Source of the DNA: Begonia masoniana | Taxonomy: Eukaryota > Streptophyta > Magnoliopsida > Cucurbitales > Begoniaceae | Direction: 5' to 3' | NCBI GenBank assembly: GCA_022432975.1 | Contig: CM039514.1 | Coordinates: forward strand, 12,136,810 to 12,200,809 | DNA length: 64,000 nt | Shown: in pieces, positions 1 to 12,930 of the stretch | Layout: each line of letters starts with the position of its first letter | Position numbering within the stretch: the first letter of the stretch is position 1 | Notes under the pieces: model-generated | Told to the model about the DNA's origin: nothing | The model's database searches: none | What the model saw: the letters and a program-made list of their open reading frames with translations, nothing else | Program-made: the position numbers and the translations under genes

Positions 1-340
1 TACTTTATGATATTTAATTTTTTATCTTAAAAGAGTTCGGAATTCTAAGCACAATAATTTTTTCAATTAACATCAAACAATGATTATGCTCATTTACAAT
101 ACGTCCATTAACTTTTGTATAAAAATTGATATCTTTATGAGCATACATCCAATTGATTTAGTTTCACCATCCATTAATAACTTAAGGTATCACATACTAT
201 ACCTATTTTTTATTTGAAAATATTTACTCAATGTCATCTTATCAAATGACTATATAATGTAGTAAGTTAGCTTGTTCTGTCAACCCATAATTTATTATCA
301 TTTTAATCACATTTAATTATTCTAATAGTATTATAATTAA
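1..340. other. AT-rich intergenic sequence, nothing recognised
   Basis: No coding frame, RNA gene or clear repeat boundary is visible in this AT-rich stretch. Confidence 0.5.
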
Positions 341-2565
341 TCTTGACCAGACCATCACAGGCCTCGTCCGAGCCATATGCAAAATTGAAGAACTCGCGAG
401 CCTCAAGTCTTGAGACTTGTTTGACCTCAAACACCTGTAGCAAAAGCCTAGTGGAATCTCTAAAAGCCTAGTCTAGAGCATCAAACCATTTGAGAATGTA
501 AGTGCGGATGCCAGTAAAAAACGCACAGATGTTCGCCATATATGCATAGAGAAACCTGCATTAGCCCAGTCATGAGGCAATATTTTTCAAATCTCAATTT
601 GTGAAAGCTCGGATATAGGTGTGGACACCGGCAGAGGACTCCCATAGAGGATTGCGGAAGTCTGGTCATTAGACAATAGTTCAAATTGAAGCTTCACACA
701 GACGCCCAATCACGAATTAAGGACTCTTGAAGCGGAAGTACAACAAAATATCTAGAGAAATCCATCACCTCATTTATGCCTCTAACAAATATATTGCAGA
801 TTGCCAGATGTATAGTATTGCATCATTGTTTTCTAAAGCTTTATTTTAGTGAGTTGTCACCTATGAAAAAATCTAAAGGGGTCTGATTGCTAGCACATCC
901 GCTTTCATGTATATGTATATATGGTTTTTCATGTTTACTTTCAGCGTGCATGGTATTCTGTTTTTGTGGTGATTTGCTTGGGAGGATTTATTCTCTTGAT
1001 GTTTTGGGCATTTTTGATATCAACGCATCACGAGGTTATCCCGTCACACCTTATGTAGCATGAAAGTTGTCTTGTTTACACATATGGAAAATGGCAATAG
1101 GGCAGTGGTGGCATGGTCCTTGGGTTTCGAATCCCTAAACCTGATCAATGTGATATTTTTCCACGAATGGTGTCGTGCCTGACTTTTGTCGTGGGCTATT
1201 CCACTATGTGTTGTATCATTAGTGTCGTGGCAGACTTTCAGTCGTCAGTAACTAGTTGACTTTGCTAGATCTTTGAATCGTCGTCACGATTTTCTTTCTA
1301 TCTCATGAGGTGTTGTTAGATCTCTAGATCACCACCGTTCTCTTGTCTGTATAGCAAGGGTCCTTGAGTGATCCTTCCATTTCACTAGGGACGTTTTTTT
1401 GTAGAAAATGATAAGGTTTACTTTCGATGTATAACAACTTACGTATGTAACAATGTTTTATAACGACCTCACTAACGACTCATAGAGCCGGTGTTTGATT
1501 TAAAATGATGGAAAGAGGTTTTCCGAATAAACTCATGCACGGTTGAATTTAAAATAACAGTTTGAAATCGAACATTGATTTAAAAGGAAGGATAAACTAG
1601 TTTTTAACTTGGCATGCATTTAGTATAACATTTTCACTAAGTTAGTCACTCACCCCAACGACCCCACCCCCCTCTTTTTCCTAATCCAGGTAAAGAGAAG
1701 AGCGGTTAGTTTCGATAGAGATTAGAGGAATAGCACTTGTTTATCATCTCATAGAACTTGTTTACTTTTTCCTTAGATCTGTAAACTTAACTCGTAGATT
1801 AGATTTCTTTACTTTTTTGCATGGTAGATGAATTTTAAATTTATGTGTTTACTATTTGCTTAGAATTTTATTATGTGAACTTCGACCCATTCATGTGTGG
1901 GTTTTGGCTATGTATTCACTTAAAGAGACTTTCGCTGCAAACCTAGTCTTGGGCTAGAGGATTGGGTTTCCCCTGAGAATTGGGTCGCCCGACTCGACGT
2001 TTCTGCTTTGACCTGTCCACGGGTCGTGACATAACCTCTCATATTTCTAAACTTAAGATTTTTTATCTTGAGAGAGTTAGATCATTGTATTAAAATTTTT
2101 CCACTACACTTATTCATTGCAATAACTAAAAAAATGGTGACGTTTGTGAAAAATCACTGTAAGATTTGATTGACACCTACAAATTCAATCAAGAAAAAGA
2201 GTGACAACCGTCAAAAGTTATTGTAAAGTTTGATTGACACTCGAAAGTTCAATCATTTGTTACTAAAAATGTTATAATGGAAAGAATCTTCAATGAGGAG
2301 CTTAATGGAAAGAATCTTCAAGGAGGAGACTTGGAGCGCAGATGTAGGCAAGATTGGTTAAAGCGTGTTAATAAATCGTTGCTCTCTCTTTCCCTTCTCT
2401 TTTTACATTATTCGACTTACTAGCATATTAGTTTTAATTTTTTTAATTAAGAAATAAACTATAAATATATAAGATAACAAACGAAAGGGTGAAGTTAATC
2501 ACGTTAAAAGTTTAGAAAACTTAATTCACTCTCTCTTAGGTTATTTTTCAATCTATCAAAGGACA
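340..2565 (+). repeat. Decayed Sirevirus-like LTR (left copy), interrupted
   Basis: Bases about 340-790 align by eye with 3290-3700 (repeated 'gcccag/gcctagtc' units), and about 2035-2565 aligns with 3835-4302. The second part carries the typical end of a Sirevirus LTR: 'caatgaggag', a 'gtaggcaag' segment, then a TC-rich stretch and an 'aattcact..cttagg' tail, also seen in the intact Sirevirus LTR at 53.9-54.2 kb. The middle (about 790-2035) has no counterpart in the right copy and looks like a later insertion. It is strongly diverged, so the boundaries are approximate. Confidence 0.45.
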
Positions 2566-3289
2566 ACTATTAAAAAAACAATCCAAAGTATAAGATTACT
2601 TTTCAAAAACTATATGTTGCCTTTTAGACTCACTTGGATAAAGATGTTTCAATTTTTTCTTCGAGAATCTTTTTTGTTTCTTTTAAGAGCACAAATATGA
2701 TAGTTCATGAGCAGTTGGCATACTATGCCATTTAGTAGATATGTTTCACCTTTATTTGTTACTGATCAATCTAGTTTTTCTAATAATATGAATCCAAAAT
2801 TGAAAACATCATCCTCTATATCTGTCTTGTAACTACATCAAATTGTGCTATAAATAGTTAAAAGTTTGATAAACAAAGTACTAAAATCTTCTTGAACAGT
2901 AAAAATTAACCCATCAAAATGATGAAATATGTCATGAACAATGAATTATCAAGCCTAGGTAGCACTCTTACTGTGATCTTATGCCTTCACCTTTTGTCTA
3001 CAAAACAAAAAGTTTTTGCATGGGAAATTAGCCACTAGGAGATGTTGTAATTACAAATATAAAATACATTGGCAAATAAAAGTGCCTTGCATAATAGGGA
3101 TTGAGCAAATTGTTTTGATTATGAATGTAATGATGCGGGATATATTATTCTAAGTTATTGATGCTTATGAATATATGTTTTAATGGATTATAGATATCTT
3201 CACTTTGGAAATACCATCGAAAGTGAGTATTTGGACGTACCAATCCGTTTATTGAGTCTATGCAAAATTGGTATAAGTTTACATTGTAG
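2566..3289. other. Residual sequence between decayed LTRs
   Basis: About 720 bases, AT-rich, with no Gag or Pol motif in any frame. If the flanking LTR calls are right, this is what remains of the internal region after large deletions. Confidence 0.35.
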
Positions 3290-4302
3290 AACTCAATCGA
3301 TAGTGGCTTAAAAAGTTGAAGTATAGATAGTACGGGCGCCCTGTGTTGAAGAGTGAACACGCAATCTCAAGTCATATGCGAAATGGAAGAACTTGCAAAC
3401 GCCCAGTCTCGAGAAGTAATTTGGCCCTGGACATCTGCAACAGACGCTTGGTACAATCCATAGACGCCCAGTCCCGAGGCAAAGTTTATTGAAGTCCAAT
3501 ATTTGGACGCCCGTATTGGAACACCCAAAGCATCTTATGAAAGTCTTGTTCAAAGTCAAGAAATTTAAATGGAAGCTTCACATAAACGTCTGCTCAAGAT
3601 ATATGAACACTTAGCGCAGTAGTCCACAACTTAAGTCACAGAAGCTTATAACTCATTGATATCTCTAACAGCTAGTTCTCAGTTGCCCGAATAAACAGTA
3701 GAGGATGACTACTGCTCAAAAAATTTTGAATGCCTCTATAAGTAGCAACACACTACTGCACGAAGAAGAAGAGCTTTCCACGTCGAAGTTCTGCACATTC
3801 AATTGCGGATATTTGTACTTTCATCTTGAACAAAAAACCTAACCTCTCATAGCTATACACTAGAGATTACGTCTTGAGATAGTAAGGCTTTTTATACTTC
3901 AACTTTTCCACCTCTTGTACTCATTGTGGAAGCCATAAAAGGGTGACTACACTGTAAGATCAATCAAGAAAAGGGTAACCTCAGTGAAGAGTCATTGTAA
4001 AGGTTTGAGTGATATGAAGCTCAATTACTTGTAAGCATAATGGTTATAGAGAAAGAAATCCTCAATGAGGAGTTTTGCAACTCGATTGTAGGGAAGGTCG
4101 ACCAAACGGAGTTATCAAATTGTTTGTACTCTTTTACTTTTCTCTCTTTACTATATTCTTTATGTTTGCATATTAAATTTAATTTATCCAATTAAAAGAG
4201 AGAAAATATAAAATTTGAGATAGAAAACTAAATAGATTTTTTTAATCGCGCAAAAAAGTTGTTAAACCTTACCCTCCCACACCCAGGTCATTATTGATCC
4301 TA
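3290..4302 (+). repeat. Decayed Sirevirus-like LTR (right copy)
   Basis: Repeated 'gacgcccag' units (3395-3510) sit where the intact Sirevirus carries its motif array. Downstream are a 'ctataagtag' TATA-like site near 3735, the 'caatgaggag' and 'gtagggaaggtcgacc' block (4060-4100), and an end resembling the Sirevirus LTR terminus ('caccctccc ... gatcctaca', ending near 4302). Homology with the left copy is clear but diverged. No TSD was identified. Confidence 0.45.
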
Positions 4303-4923
4303 CACCTCAAGCTTTTCAATTTCTTTGATGATGGTCATTCGGTAGTCGCTTAGCTTAGGAATATTCATCATATAATATATTGTTTGTTTTTAGTGGATTA
4401 TAGAATGAACTAGGAATAACCCTCGTGTGTAGAAAATGGATGACATTTGCAACTTAGTCCATTCATGTTCTTCTCTAGGCAATTTTCTACATATAAATAC
4501 AGATGATAAATAAGCTTACTATCTATTTGTTCATTTTTGCCACCAATGTTGCAGAGGATCTTGTGTGGGTGTATTCCCTTAATTCAAACGTGAACTTTTT
4601 ATACTCACTCATTCAACTTCAAATTACTCTTTTCTTCATTTAGCAAAAAAAAATTAAAATTGCACCGAAAGAATATCCACCTATAGCAATAAACCATATC
4701 TCATCGATGTAGAATTTTTTTGTACAAGAAACGAAATTTATTAAAAATAATAATTGGTGTTTGACAAATTTTCAAACTAGAGGCTTTTGCTATCTTTCTT
4801 TGGTAATTCTGTGCTTATAATTGTAAGCGAGACCATGTCCCTATGAGCTTGATTACATATATAAGACTTATATTGATGTACTGACACAAAGATTGTTGAT
4901 GTTACAAGTACGAGGTCATGGTT
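4303..4923. other. Intergenic sequence, nothing recognised
   Basis: AT-rich, no supported gene. It ends at the target site of the next Copia element. Confidence 0.5.
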
Positions 4924-4928
4924 ATATT

Positions 4929-5176
4929 TGTTGAGAATCAAACAATAATAATCGGAAAAAAGACAATAAACGCAGAAATATAGGGACATTAAGATTTACG
5001 TAGATAATCCTTTCGAGGAAAAAATCACGAACAAACGAGAAATTCACTATAGGAAATCAAGACGCAATTGAGTTTTGTGTCTGAAGCATCAATATATAAA
5101 GAAAACATAAAACCATAATATTGATATATGCGTCCAACCTCGTCCAATTAGAATTCGGTCACACTAAATTCTAACA
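4929..5176 (-). repeat. TE1 LTR (3' LTR on minus strand)
   Basis: Pairs with 11462-11707. It starts tgttgagaatc and ends ctaaca. The adjacent internal edge is purine-rich on the minus strand, as expected for a polypurine tract. Confidence 0.85.
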
Positions 5177-5902
5177 ATCTCCACCTTGACACAGATTCTA
5201 CATGAGAGATTCAATAGGCTACTCGGCCCAACCCACAACGAATATAGAACAATAAACTCTGACAATCTCTATCTTCAAAGAAATTCTGGTTAAAGGAAAT
5301 GAATTTGCAAAATCTCATTAAAAATAACCTTATCTTCCACAAAACCCCTGTCGGGCCACCTGAACAACTGATACCGATCAAGTTAAGTCATGCTTAAACT
5401 TGAGAGGCTATCAGAATTATCGCAACAAACTGCATATGAACATGTTGAAGACTCCCCACTGGAATTGCTACCCTCGAACAAATTCAATGCATAACCCGCA
5501 GTTTCACCATATCGCCCCAAAACTTTATAATCTTTCCCTTGGTTCTACCTTTGATGATACCACTCTGATATGAAGCTGAAACTGGTGATTGAACATCTAT
5601 AATATGTTGGCTCACCGACTTTGATGTACTTTCAGATACCAACCTGAACTTCACATGATAATCTGACTTCTTCCGAGTCTTCTCAACCATTCTCTTAGAA
5701 TGTGAATTCACAAACTTTGTACTCTTATTACCAGTCACTGTAGAACCCTATAATACATACAAATTTACAGACCTCATGTGTCCCTTTAACATGACGAAAG
5801 CACCATTATTGATCTTCACAACTCCATCTACATGTTGTACTTGTACCCTTTTGCATCCAGAATACTTAACGAGATCATATTCTTTTTCAACTCAGGAACA
5901 TG

Positions 5903-6710
5903 TCACACATTACCCAGTGTACAGACAACTCCATCAAACATCTTGATTCTTATGGTACCAATCTCAGCTACTTTACAAGATGTGTTGTTACTCATTAACA
6001 CAACATCTTCTGACATTGTCTCATGTGTTGAAAACCAATTTCGATTGTAAATTATATGAAACGAACAATCTGTATCCAGAATCCAATCATTGTTTGGCTC
6101 TGAGTTTCCCTCTGACATAACTAGAAGACCTCCATCACTATAATCTTCTTCTGCGACAACAACTTCACTGGACGTCATAGGTTGTTTTCCCTTCTCAGCA
6201 ACTCTTTTAACATTATGCAATTCCTGACACTTAGATTTAATATGCCCCTTCTTCTGACAAAAGTAACATATTCTATCCTGGTTCCTTGACTTTGATCTGC
6301 CCTTCACACCCTAAACTTTATCACTGCCTTTGTTGTTTGATTCTCATGTTCTACCCCGAACAACGAGTCCCTCTCCCCGAGGCTAGAATTCAACAACAAT
6401 CTGTTTCATCTTTTCTTTTGATAACAAAGAACCATAAACCTCTTTCAAAGATAGACTTTTCCTACTATATAAGATCGTATCTCTGAAAGCACCATATGAA
6501 GCAGACAATGAGCACAGTAAAATTAACCACAAATCCTCCTCGTCGTACTTGCATCTCATAGTCTCCAAATCTGAAACTGATTCCTTAGACGCGGTCAAGT
6601 GTTCATAAGCTGAACTACATTCCATCAACTGATGAGAAAATAATTGTTGCTTTAAATGCAACTTACTCGTCAGGGTTTTCTTCATACACAACTGCTCCAA
6701 TTTTACTCAA
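5903..6710 (-). pseudogene. TE1 gag and protease remnant
   Basis: Minus-strand frames give the C-terminal half of a Copia Gag (6383-6710, UBN2-like, with a 'YDEEDLWLILLCSLSASY' segment). A second frame (5903-6307) has a CCHC zinc knuckle (CYFCQKKGHIKSKC) followed by an aspartic protease start (WILDTDCSFHI, where the usual DSG(C/A)S is altered). The parts lie in different frames and stop codons follow before any integrase, so this is a broken copy. The stretch 5177-5900 holds only a short GAG-pre-integrase-like segment and out-of-frame debris. Confidence 0.75.
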
Positions 6711-7224
6711 AATTCGGCGGCACTTTTCTCGTTCACAATGTCTTGCAAAATCTGATGTGACAAATGCAGACCCATCGTAGATATGGTTTTTCGATCATTC
6801 CAAATTTTTCCTCTTTGCTCTAAGACAAGACCATTTTATTGATCCCTTACAATGCGTCGTCTAATTCCATTTGTATGAGCAAATCTCGCATCTTCACCTA
6901 TCATATTTGAAACTTCGTACTCTGATCCAATAACGGGATATCAAACTTGAACGAACCCATCATTAAAATATACGGCTTCAACAGACTATTCAATTCCAGA
7001 ATATCCAATTCCAAATTTTGAAATGCAAAAACAATATCCCAACAAAAATCAGCTCACCAATATATTCGAATAGATCCTCAAATATTCTGAACCAATAAAC
7101 TTGTCTGAATTAACCAGATAATTTTTTGATCAACAACTCCGCCCCAAGAATTTTTGAAATTTCAACTCAATTTCCCAAGAATTTAATCACCAAAATTTTC
7201 ACAAATCGAAACAGTGACACACAA
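6711..7224 (-). other. TE1 gag N-terminal region, decayed
   Basis: Expected to encode the start of Gag on the minus strand. No long frame survives. The segment ends at the TE2 target site CACAA (7220-7224). Confidence 0.5.
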
Positions 7225-7448
7225 CGTTAGAATTTGTGTTCTGCCAGAGAAGATTAAGGGCGTTTGGAAAACAACAACAAGAAGAAGAAGAGAGTACAGT
7301 GGAAGGTGAGAGTTGACAGAGAGAAAGAAAGCTCTATTGTATTGAGCATTGTGTGGATATTACATGTATATCGGTTTTAGCTATACCGTACAGTATGATA
7401 ATAGTTACAAACTAACTAAGGCTAACCAAATTAGTAGATACATTAACA
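7225..7448 (-). repeat. TE2 LTR (3' LTR on minus strand)
   Basis: Near-identical to 10630-10850. Confidence 0.88.
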
Positions 7449-10400
7449 TCCCCTCTCAAGATCAAGGCCGAAAACCGAAGATCTTGGAAGTAAACATATC
7501 AAACTTCGATGGAGGAAGAAGTTTTGTTAAGGCATCGGCTAGTTGGTAGTCTGAATGAGTGAATTTCACCTGTAATTGTTTCTGAAGAACTTTCTCACGA
7601 ACAAAGTGGAAATCTATTTCCACATGTTTAGATTTAGAGTGAAGAACCGGATTAGAGGCAAGATATGTGGTACTGAGATTGTCGCATAAAATAAGAGGAA
7701 CTGCAGTGGAGACTATACCCAATTCGCGAGCGATTGAATCCATAATAGTTCAGCAGCGCCATTGGCTACACTACGATACTTGATTCAGTGCTGGAACGCG
7801 AGATGACCTTTTGTTTAGCGGAAGACCAAGAGACGAGATTGGTTCCAAGGAAGATGAAAAATCCACATGTGCTCTTACGATCATCGGGACAGGATGCCCA
7901 GTCTGCATCCGTATAACAAGTTAAATTACAGCTCTAGGAAGGCGAGAATGAGATACCTACAGATGGAGTGCCTTTAAGGTAACGTAAGATGCATTTCACA
8001 GCCTGCCAATGGACATCAGAGGGAGCATGCATGAACTGAGAAACTTTGTTAACGGCAAAGGTGATGTCTGGGTGTGTGAGACAGCAATACTGAAGACCTC
8101 CAACAATACTCCGATATAGATAATTATCAGAAAGCGGGGTGACTGATTGTTGAGACAGAATTGGGCTAGCCACCATGGGAGTAGGAATGGGCTTGCAAGA
8201 CTCCATATTTTCCCTGTGAAGTAGGTCATTTATGTATTTGTACTAAGAGAAGCTCATACCTGTAGAATTACGAGTGACGGAGATCCCAAGAAAGAATGAC
8301 AGAGGTCCCAAATCACGAACTCTGAAGCATGAGTGTAGATAGGCCAGCAGTGTATCAATGTGAGCATCAGAGTCACTGGTTAATATAATGTCATCAACAT
8401 AGACTAACATAATCAGAGTAAAAGAGCTTGTGCGGCAGATAAAGAGCGATGAGTCAGATTTTGAGGCCGAAAAAGAACAAGAGCATCATGAAGCTTGATG
8501 TACCAGGCCCGGGGAGACTGTTTGAGGCCATAGAGAGCTTTGTGGAGTAGGCAGACTGCACAAGGATGGAATGAACTCACAAAACCAGGGGCTGTTGCAT
8601 AAAAACCGTCTCGGTGAGATCACCATGTAGAAAAGCATTGGAGATGTCAAGCTGTCTAATGGACCAGCCAAAAGATACTGCAAGGGAAAGAGTTAATCGA
8701 ATCAAGGTGGGTTTGACAACCAGACTCAAACTCTCTTTATAGTCGATCCCCTCAGTTTGATCATACCCTTTTGCAACGAGGCGAGCCTTGTATCGGCTAA
8801 TAGCGTCATCTGAATTTTATTTGGTCTTGAAGACACATTTGGAGCCAATAGTCTTTGCTCCAGGAGGAAGAGGAACTAATGTCCAGGTATTGGTATGGTG
8901 AAGTGCTATAATTTATTCTTGCATGAATAAAGCCAATGGGGGCACTTGAAAGCCTGGAGAAAGGTTCTCAGTTCAAGTATGGTTTGTGTATAGATAGCTT
9001 TGCACTTAAAAATGTCAGCTTTGGCTCGGGTGGTCATGGAGTGGGCATTGAGTGAAGGAAGGGGAGGATGTGGGGTAACCTTAGGTAATGAGGTAAGAGA
9101 GGGTCAAGAGTGAGTTATGGGAGGTAAAGGGGAGGTGGGTAGAGAGGGTGGAGAAAAAGATGCATTTGGGTCATATGAAGGGGAGGAGCGTGGAGGGGAA
9201 GATGCATGTGTAATTTCATGAAGAGGTGGAGGAGAAATATATGGAATTGAGAGAGAGAATAAGGGAGTTTGTGAGAGGGAGTGTGGTAGAGAATAGATGA
9301 AAAAGTTGGATTCGACAAAAGTGACATGACGGTGATGTAAATCTGGTAAGACTGTGGGTCTAAACAGAGATGACCCTTATGATGGGGACTGGGGTCGAGG
9401 AAGACGCATGGGACAGAACGAGGCTGGAGTTTGTGGTTGTTGAAAGGTCGAAGAAAGGGAAAACAGAGGCACTCGAAAACACGTAGGGATGAGTAATCAG
9501 AAGTAGAATGGAATAGACATTCAAATGGGGATTTGTTCTGGAGAACGGGTGTAGGTAACCGATTTATTAAAAAGACAGCAATGGAGAAGGCGTAAGGCCA
9601 GAAATGTAATGGTACGGAGGAGTGAAACAATAGGGGCAAGGTCGGTCTCAACTACATGACGATTTTTATGTTTGACCCGATCATTTTGGTTCGAAGTGTA
9701 GGGACATGAGATCCGATGATGTATCCCCAGAGTATGAAATACGGAGGACAGAGATTTAAACTCTCCACCTCCGTCCGATTGCATAATTTTTATGTGAGTG
9801 TCGAATTGGGTTAGCACAAATTGGTGAAAATGCACAAATGTGGAGTGAACTTCACTTTTTAACTTTAATGGATAAAGCCAAAACCGCGTGCAGTCATCGA
9901 AAAACAATAGAAAATAACATGCACCAATAATGAAAATTTCAGGAGACGGACCCTAAACATCTGTATGTATAATTTCAAACGGAAATTTAGCACGTGAAAC
10001 AGAGTTTACAAAAGGTAATCGATGAGTTTTACTCATCAAACAGGGTACACAAAATGGAGGACTATCTAATTTTAAGGAAGAAGAAGGACAGGACTGCAGG
10101 ACATGTTTCTAAACAAGCAATGTTGGATGTCCAAGGCAGAGGTGCCACAAAATAGAGGAGCCACGGGCTGATTGAGGCATTTGAGCAGTAAGTGCTCGAA
10201 CCGGAAGTGCTGTCGGGACCCCGGTAAAGACCGTCAGTGAGGGGATAGTGGAGGATAGTCCGATAAGAAAGTCGATCCTTAACATTGAAAAAGTTTGAAT
10301 GAAATTCAATATAAACATGATTATCGCGGCAGAGTTGGGAAATACTAATAAGGCTATGTGACAGTTGAGGAATCGGGGTTTAGTTACGAGGAAAGGGAGT

Positions 10401-10609
10401 CAAGAAATTGTGGCGGATGTGGGAGGGAGTCGTCTAGAAAATTTTCGATGCCATTAGCGATCACAACATTCAAAAGCTCGGTTTTCCATATGAGGTAATT
10501 GGTGTTGGTGAGTTTAATTGTTAACGTTTGACCAAAGGAAAGATGGAGAGAGGGGGAGAGGGGAAGAAGAAGAGGGAGAAGATGGGACTGTGAAGCTAGA
10601 GAAAGCCAT
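7449..10609 (-). pseudogene. TE2 gag-pol remnant (Copia)
   Basis: Read from right to left: a Gag N-terminal fragment (about 10390-10609); a GAG-pre-integrase zinc segment (WHLCLGHPT, 10109-10170); an integrase core in two frames (9115-9907, with FFDDCTRFWLYPL and QSDGGGEF); a decayed reverse transcriptase (8230-9050); the RT-RNase H link (7934-8206, YRSIVGGLQYC..HPDITFAVN); and the RNase H C-terminus (7462-7743, LCDNLSTTYLA, KHVEIDFHFVRE). Several frameshifts and stops separate these parts, so no polyprotein can be made. Confidence 0.85.
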
Positions 10610-10629
10610 CCTTCGTAGCTCTGATACCA

Positions 10630-10850
10630 CGTTAGAATTTGTGTTCTGCTGGAGAAGATTAAGGGCGTTCGGAAAACAACAACAACAACAAGAGAGTACA
10701 GTGGAAGGTGAGAGTTTACTGAGAGAAAGAAAGCTCTATTGTATTGAGCATTGTGTGGATATTACATGTATATTGGTTTTAGCTATACCGTATAGTACGA
10801 TAATAGTTACAAACTAACTAACGCTAACAAAATCAGTAGATACATTAACA
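10630..10850 (-). repeat. TE2 LTR (5' LTR on minus strand)
   Basis: Near-identical to 7225-7448. The primer-binding site lies immediately inside. Confidence 0.88.
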
Positions 10851-10855
10851 CACAA

Positions 10856-11461
10856 TCCTGGAAAAATCCGAGCTTTGAGAATGGGTCTCGCAGAGCTTTA
10901 ACGGCGGCAATCTTTGCAGAGGCAACGTCTATTACAGCTGCATGGAGGGACGACTGGTCGGCAAGTTCTGACCGGGCACTGGTCGGCTACAGGGAGCACA
11001 ACGGTTGGATGAAGAACAGAGCTGATGATCGAGCTTTTCTGGCGAATGGGCATCGCGATTCTTCACAGTCGGCGACGGTGAACAGCTCGGCAGACATCAT
11101 TCTTCTCCTTGAATCGGCGGTGGCAACAACGCGACGAGGAAGTTTCCCTCTTCCTCAGACGACAACGTCCCTTCTCTGTCGATGGTCGGAGCGGCGTGTT
11201 CTGAATGGTGGCAACCTCTTCTCCCTTTGGTGACAGACGGCAGCGGCAGAGGCAGGCTTCTTCTTCTCTCACGAAGAAGACAGTGACGCGACGAAACTGT
11301 TTTGCAAAAAAAAAAAAAAAAAAAACAGTTTCCTTTTTTTTTTTTAATTTTCTTTTCCAAATTACAATTTTTCACAAAATTGCAAAACCCAAAATTGATC
11401 TATACCTCCGATAAATCAAGACCTTATTTTCAAAAACCTTCGACTTCGTTCTGATACCAAT
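10856..11461 (-). other. TE1 5' leader
   Basis: Continuation of TE1 outside TE2. It has GC-richer sequence (10900-11280) with overlapping short frames on both strands, none convincing. An A20-T14 pair at 11306-11345 can fold back. It ends at the TE1 primer-binding site. Confidence 0.5.
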
Positions 11462-11707
11462 TGTTAAGAATCAAATAATAATAATCGGGAAAAAAAATAA
11501 ACGAGAAAAAATAGAGACACCAAAATATACATGGAAAATCCTTTCAAGAAAAAACCACGGCCAAAGAAGAAATTCACTATAGGAAATCAAGATACAATTG
11601 AGTTTTACGACTCAAGTATCAATATATAGAAAAAACATAAAACTATAATATTGATATACGAGTCCAACTTGACCCAATTAGAATTTGGGTCACACCAAAT
11701 TATAACA
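11462..11707 (-). repeat. TE1 LTR (5' LTR on minus strand)
   Basis: Pairs with 4929-5176. It is followed on the minus strand by attggtatcagaa, complementary to the 3' end of initiator tRNA-Met. Confidence 0.85.
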
Positions 11708-12110
11708 ATACTAACGTGACAAAAAGTTTACATAATTCTCATTTCACACGTATTTATATTTGACAAATATTTTTTTAGAACTATTATTAAAAGAAAAATC
11801 ACTAAAGAGGATTTGAAATTTTGTATTTTCAAAGGATTTCCCAAACAAAAGGGAAGATCACCCACTAGCTTGTTATTTGAAATATCAGCTTATCCAAGTT
11901 TTCCAGCACAGCTAAGATCATTTTCTAAAGATCCTCGAGATATTGGATGCTAAATCAAGATAAGTAAAGTTCGACATTTCTCCTTTCTCTTCAGTTGTTT
12001 GTGGATTTAGAATAGAGACATCTTCTACAATTGCCAACGAATAGAACTGACGTTGTCTGCTATAATAGCATCCGACGAAATGCCAAACCTGATTAGAAAG
12101 TGTTCGTTAC
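11708..12110. other. Intergenic sequence, nothing recognised
   Basis: AT-rich gap between TE1 and the LTR of TE3. No supported gene. Confidence 0.5.
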
Positions 12111-12763
12111 AAAGGAAGTTCTATTCAAAACAAACTTTCTAATAATCCGAGTATAAGAAAATTGAACAACTAACAATAAAATTACACTAACAATGCAAGA
12201 CAATTTTTAGCGTGAAAAACCTCTCAAGACGAGAGTAAAAATCATGGGATCCATATAGGATGCTTAACAATCCACTATGATCAATATAATTACAATCAAA
12301 GGTTCTCTCTAAATGATCAAACTAGAGGCAAACAACACTTGAATCAAGATCAAATAACAATTTCGGCAAACAACAAGGCACAAGAAAGAGATAAAAAAAA
12401 AAAGTTAACAAATGGGTACCCAAATCAATAAAGTCTCATTTTTCCTTCGTCGGGCAGACTTAGGAAAAATGGGACTGTGTTGATTTCCACCATACAGAAT
12501 GTAGTCTTAGATGTCACAAACAAACTCTCAAAGTTTCAAGTCGATCCAACGGTTCAAGCTCCGAATTGCTCAATTCTTCTCCGGCTACTGTAATGAACTC
12601 TGAAAATGGGTTTTGTTTTCTCTCTTCTCTCTTCTCTTGTTGTTTTTGTAAGAAACACACACTAAATGAGATTAGGTCTTCTAAACATATCATTCAAAAC
12701 ATGGACCTAAAATTAAGGCTTCATCAAGTTGGACCCCTCCAACTAGGAGGAAAAAACCCAACA
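12110..12763 (-). repeat. TE3 3' LTR (outer edge uncertain)
   Basis: On the minus strand it begins TGTTGGG directly after a polypurine tract that follows the RNase H C-terminus. Its partner LTR is missing, so the far end is a guess. Confidence 0.5.
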
Positions 12764-12930
12764 AACTCCCCCAACCGACTAGTTGGAGGGCGTTGTCAAC
12801 CGGGCAACCGAGCGACAAAACTCAAACTTATTTCACGACAACACATTTGTCAACATATTCGATCCATTATCATCCATGTGAATCTTTTCAAGTTCCAACA
12901 TTTTATCATCCAAAACGTCACGAATCCAAT

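Larger units (their letters stand above)
7225..10850 (-). mobile_element. Copia TE2, nested in TE1, internally deleted
   Basis: The LTRs are 7225-7448 (224 bp) and 10630-10850 (221 bp), about 95% alike by eye, flanked by a perfect 5-bp TSD CACAA (7220-7224 and 10851-10855). A primer-binding site tggtatcagagct (minus strand) abuts the right LTR. Both LTR copies end AACG rather than CA on the minus strand. Gag begins just inside (ATG at 10609-10607) with a typical N-terminus (TNYLIWKTELLNVVIANG). It then jumps to the pre-integrase region, so most of gag and the protease are deleted. Confidence 0.9.
4929..11707 (-). mobile_element. Copia TE1: gag-only, pol-deleted LTR retrotransposon, hosting nested TE2
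   Basis: The LTRs are 4929-5176 (248 bp) and 11462-11707 (246 bp). Both run TG..CA and are roughly 80-85% alike by eye. Flanks are ATATT and ATACT, a 5-bp TSD with one change. The element reads on the minus strand: a primer-binding site (revcomp of 'ttctgatacca', 11448-11458) abuts the right LTR, and a purine-rich stretch abuts the left LTR. The internal part keeps Gag and protease but no integrase, reverse transcriptase or RNase H, so it could not move alone. TE2 is inserted at 7225-10850, in the leader between primer site and gag. Confidence 0.85.
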
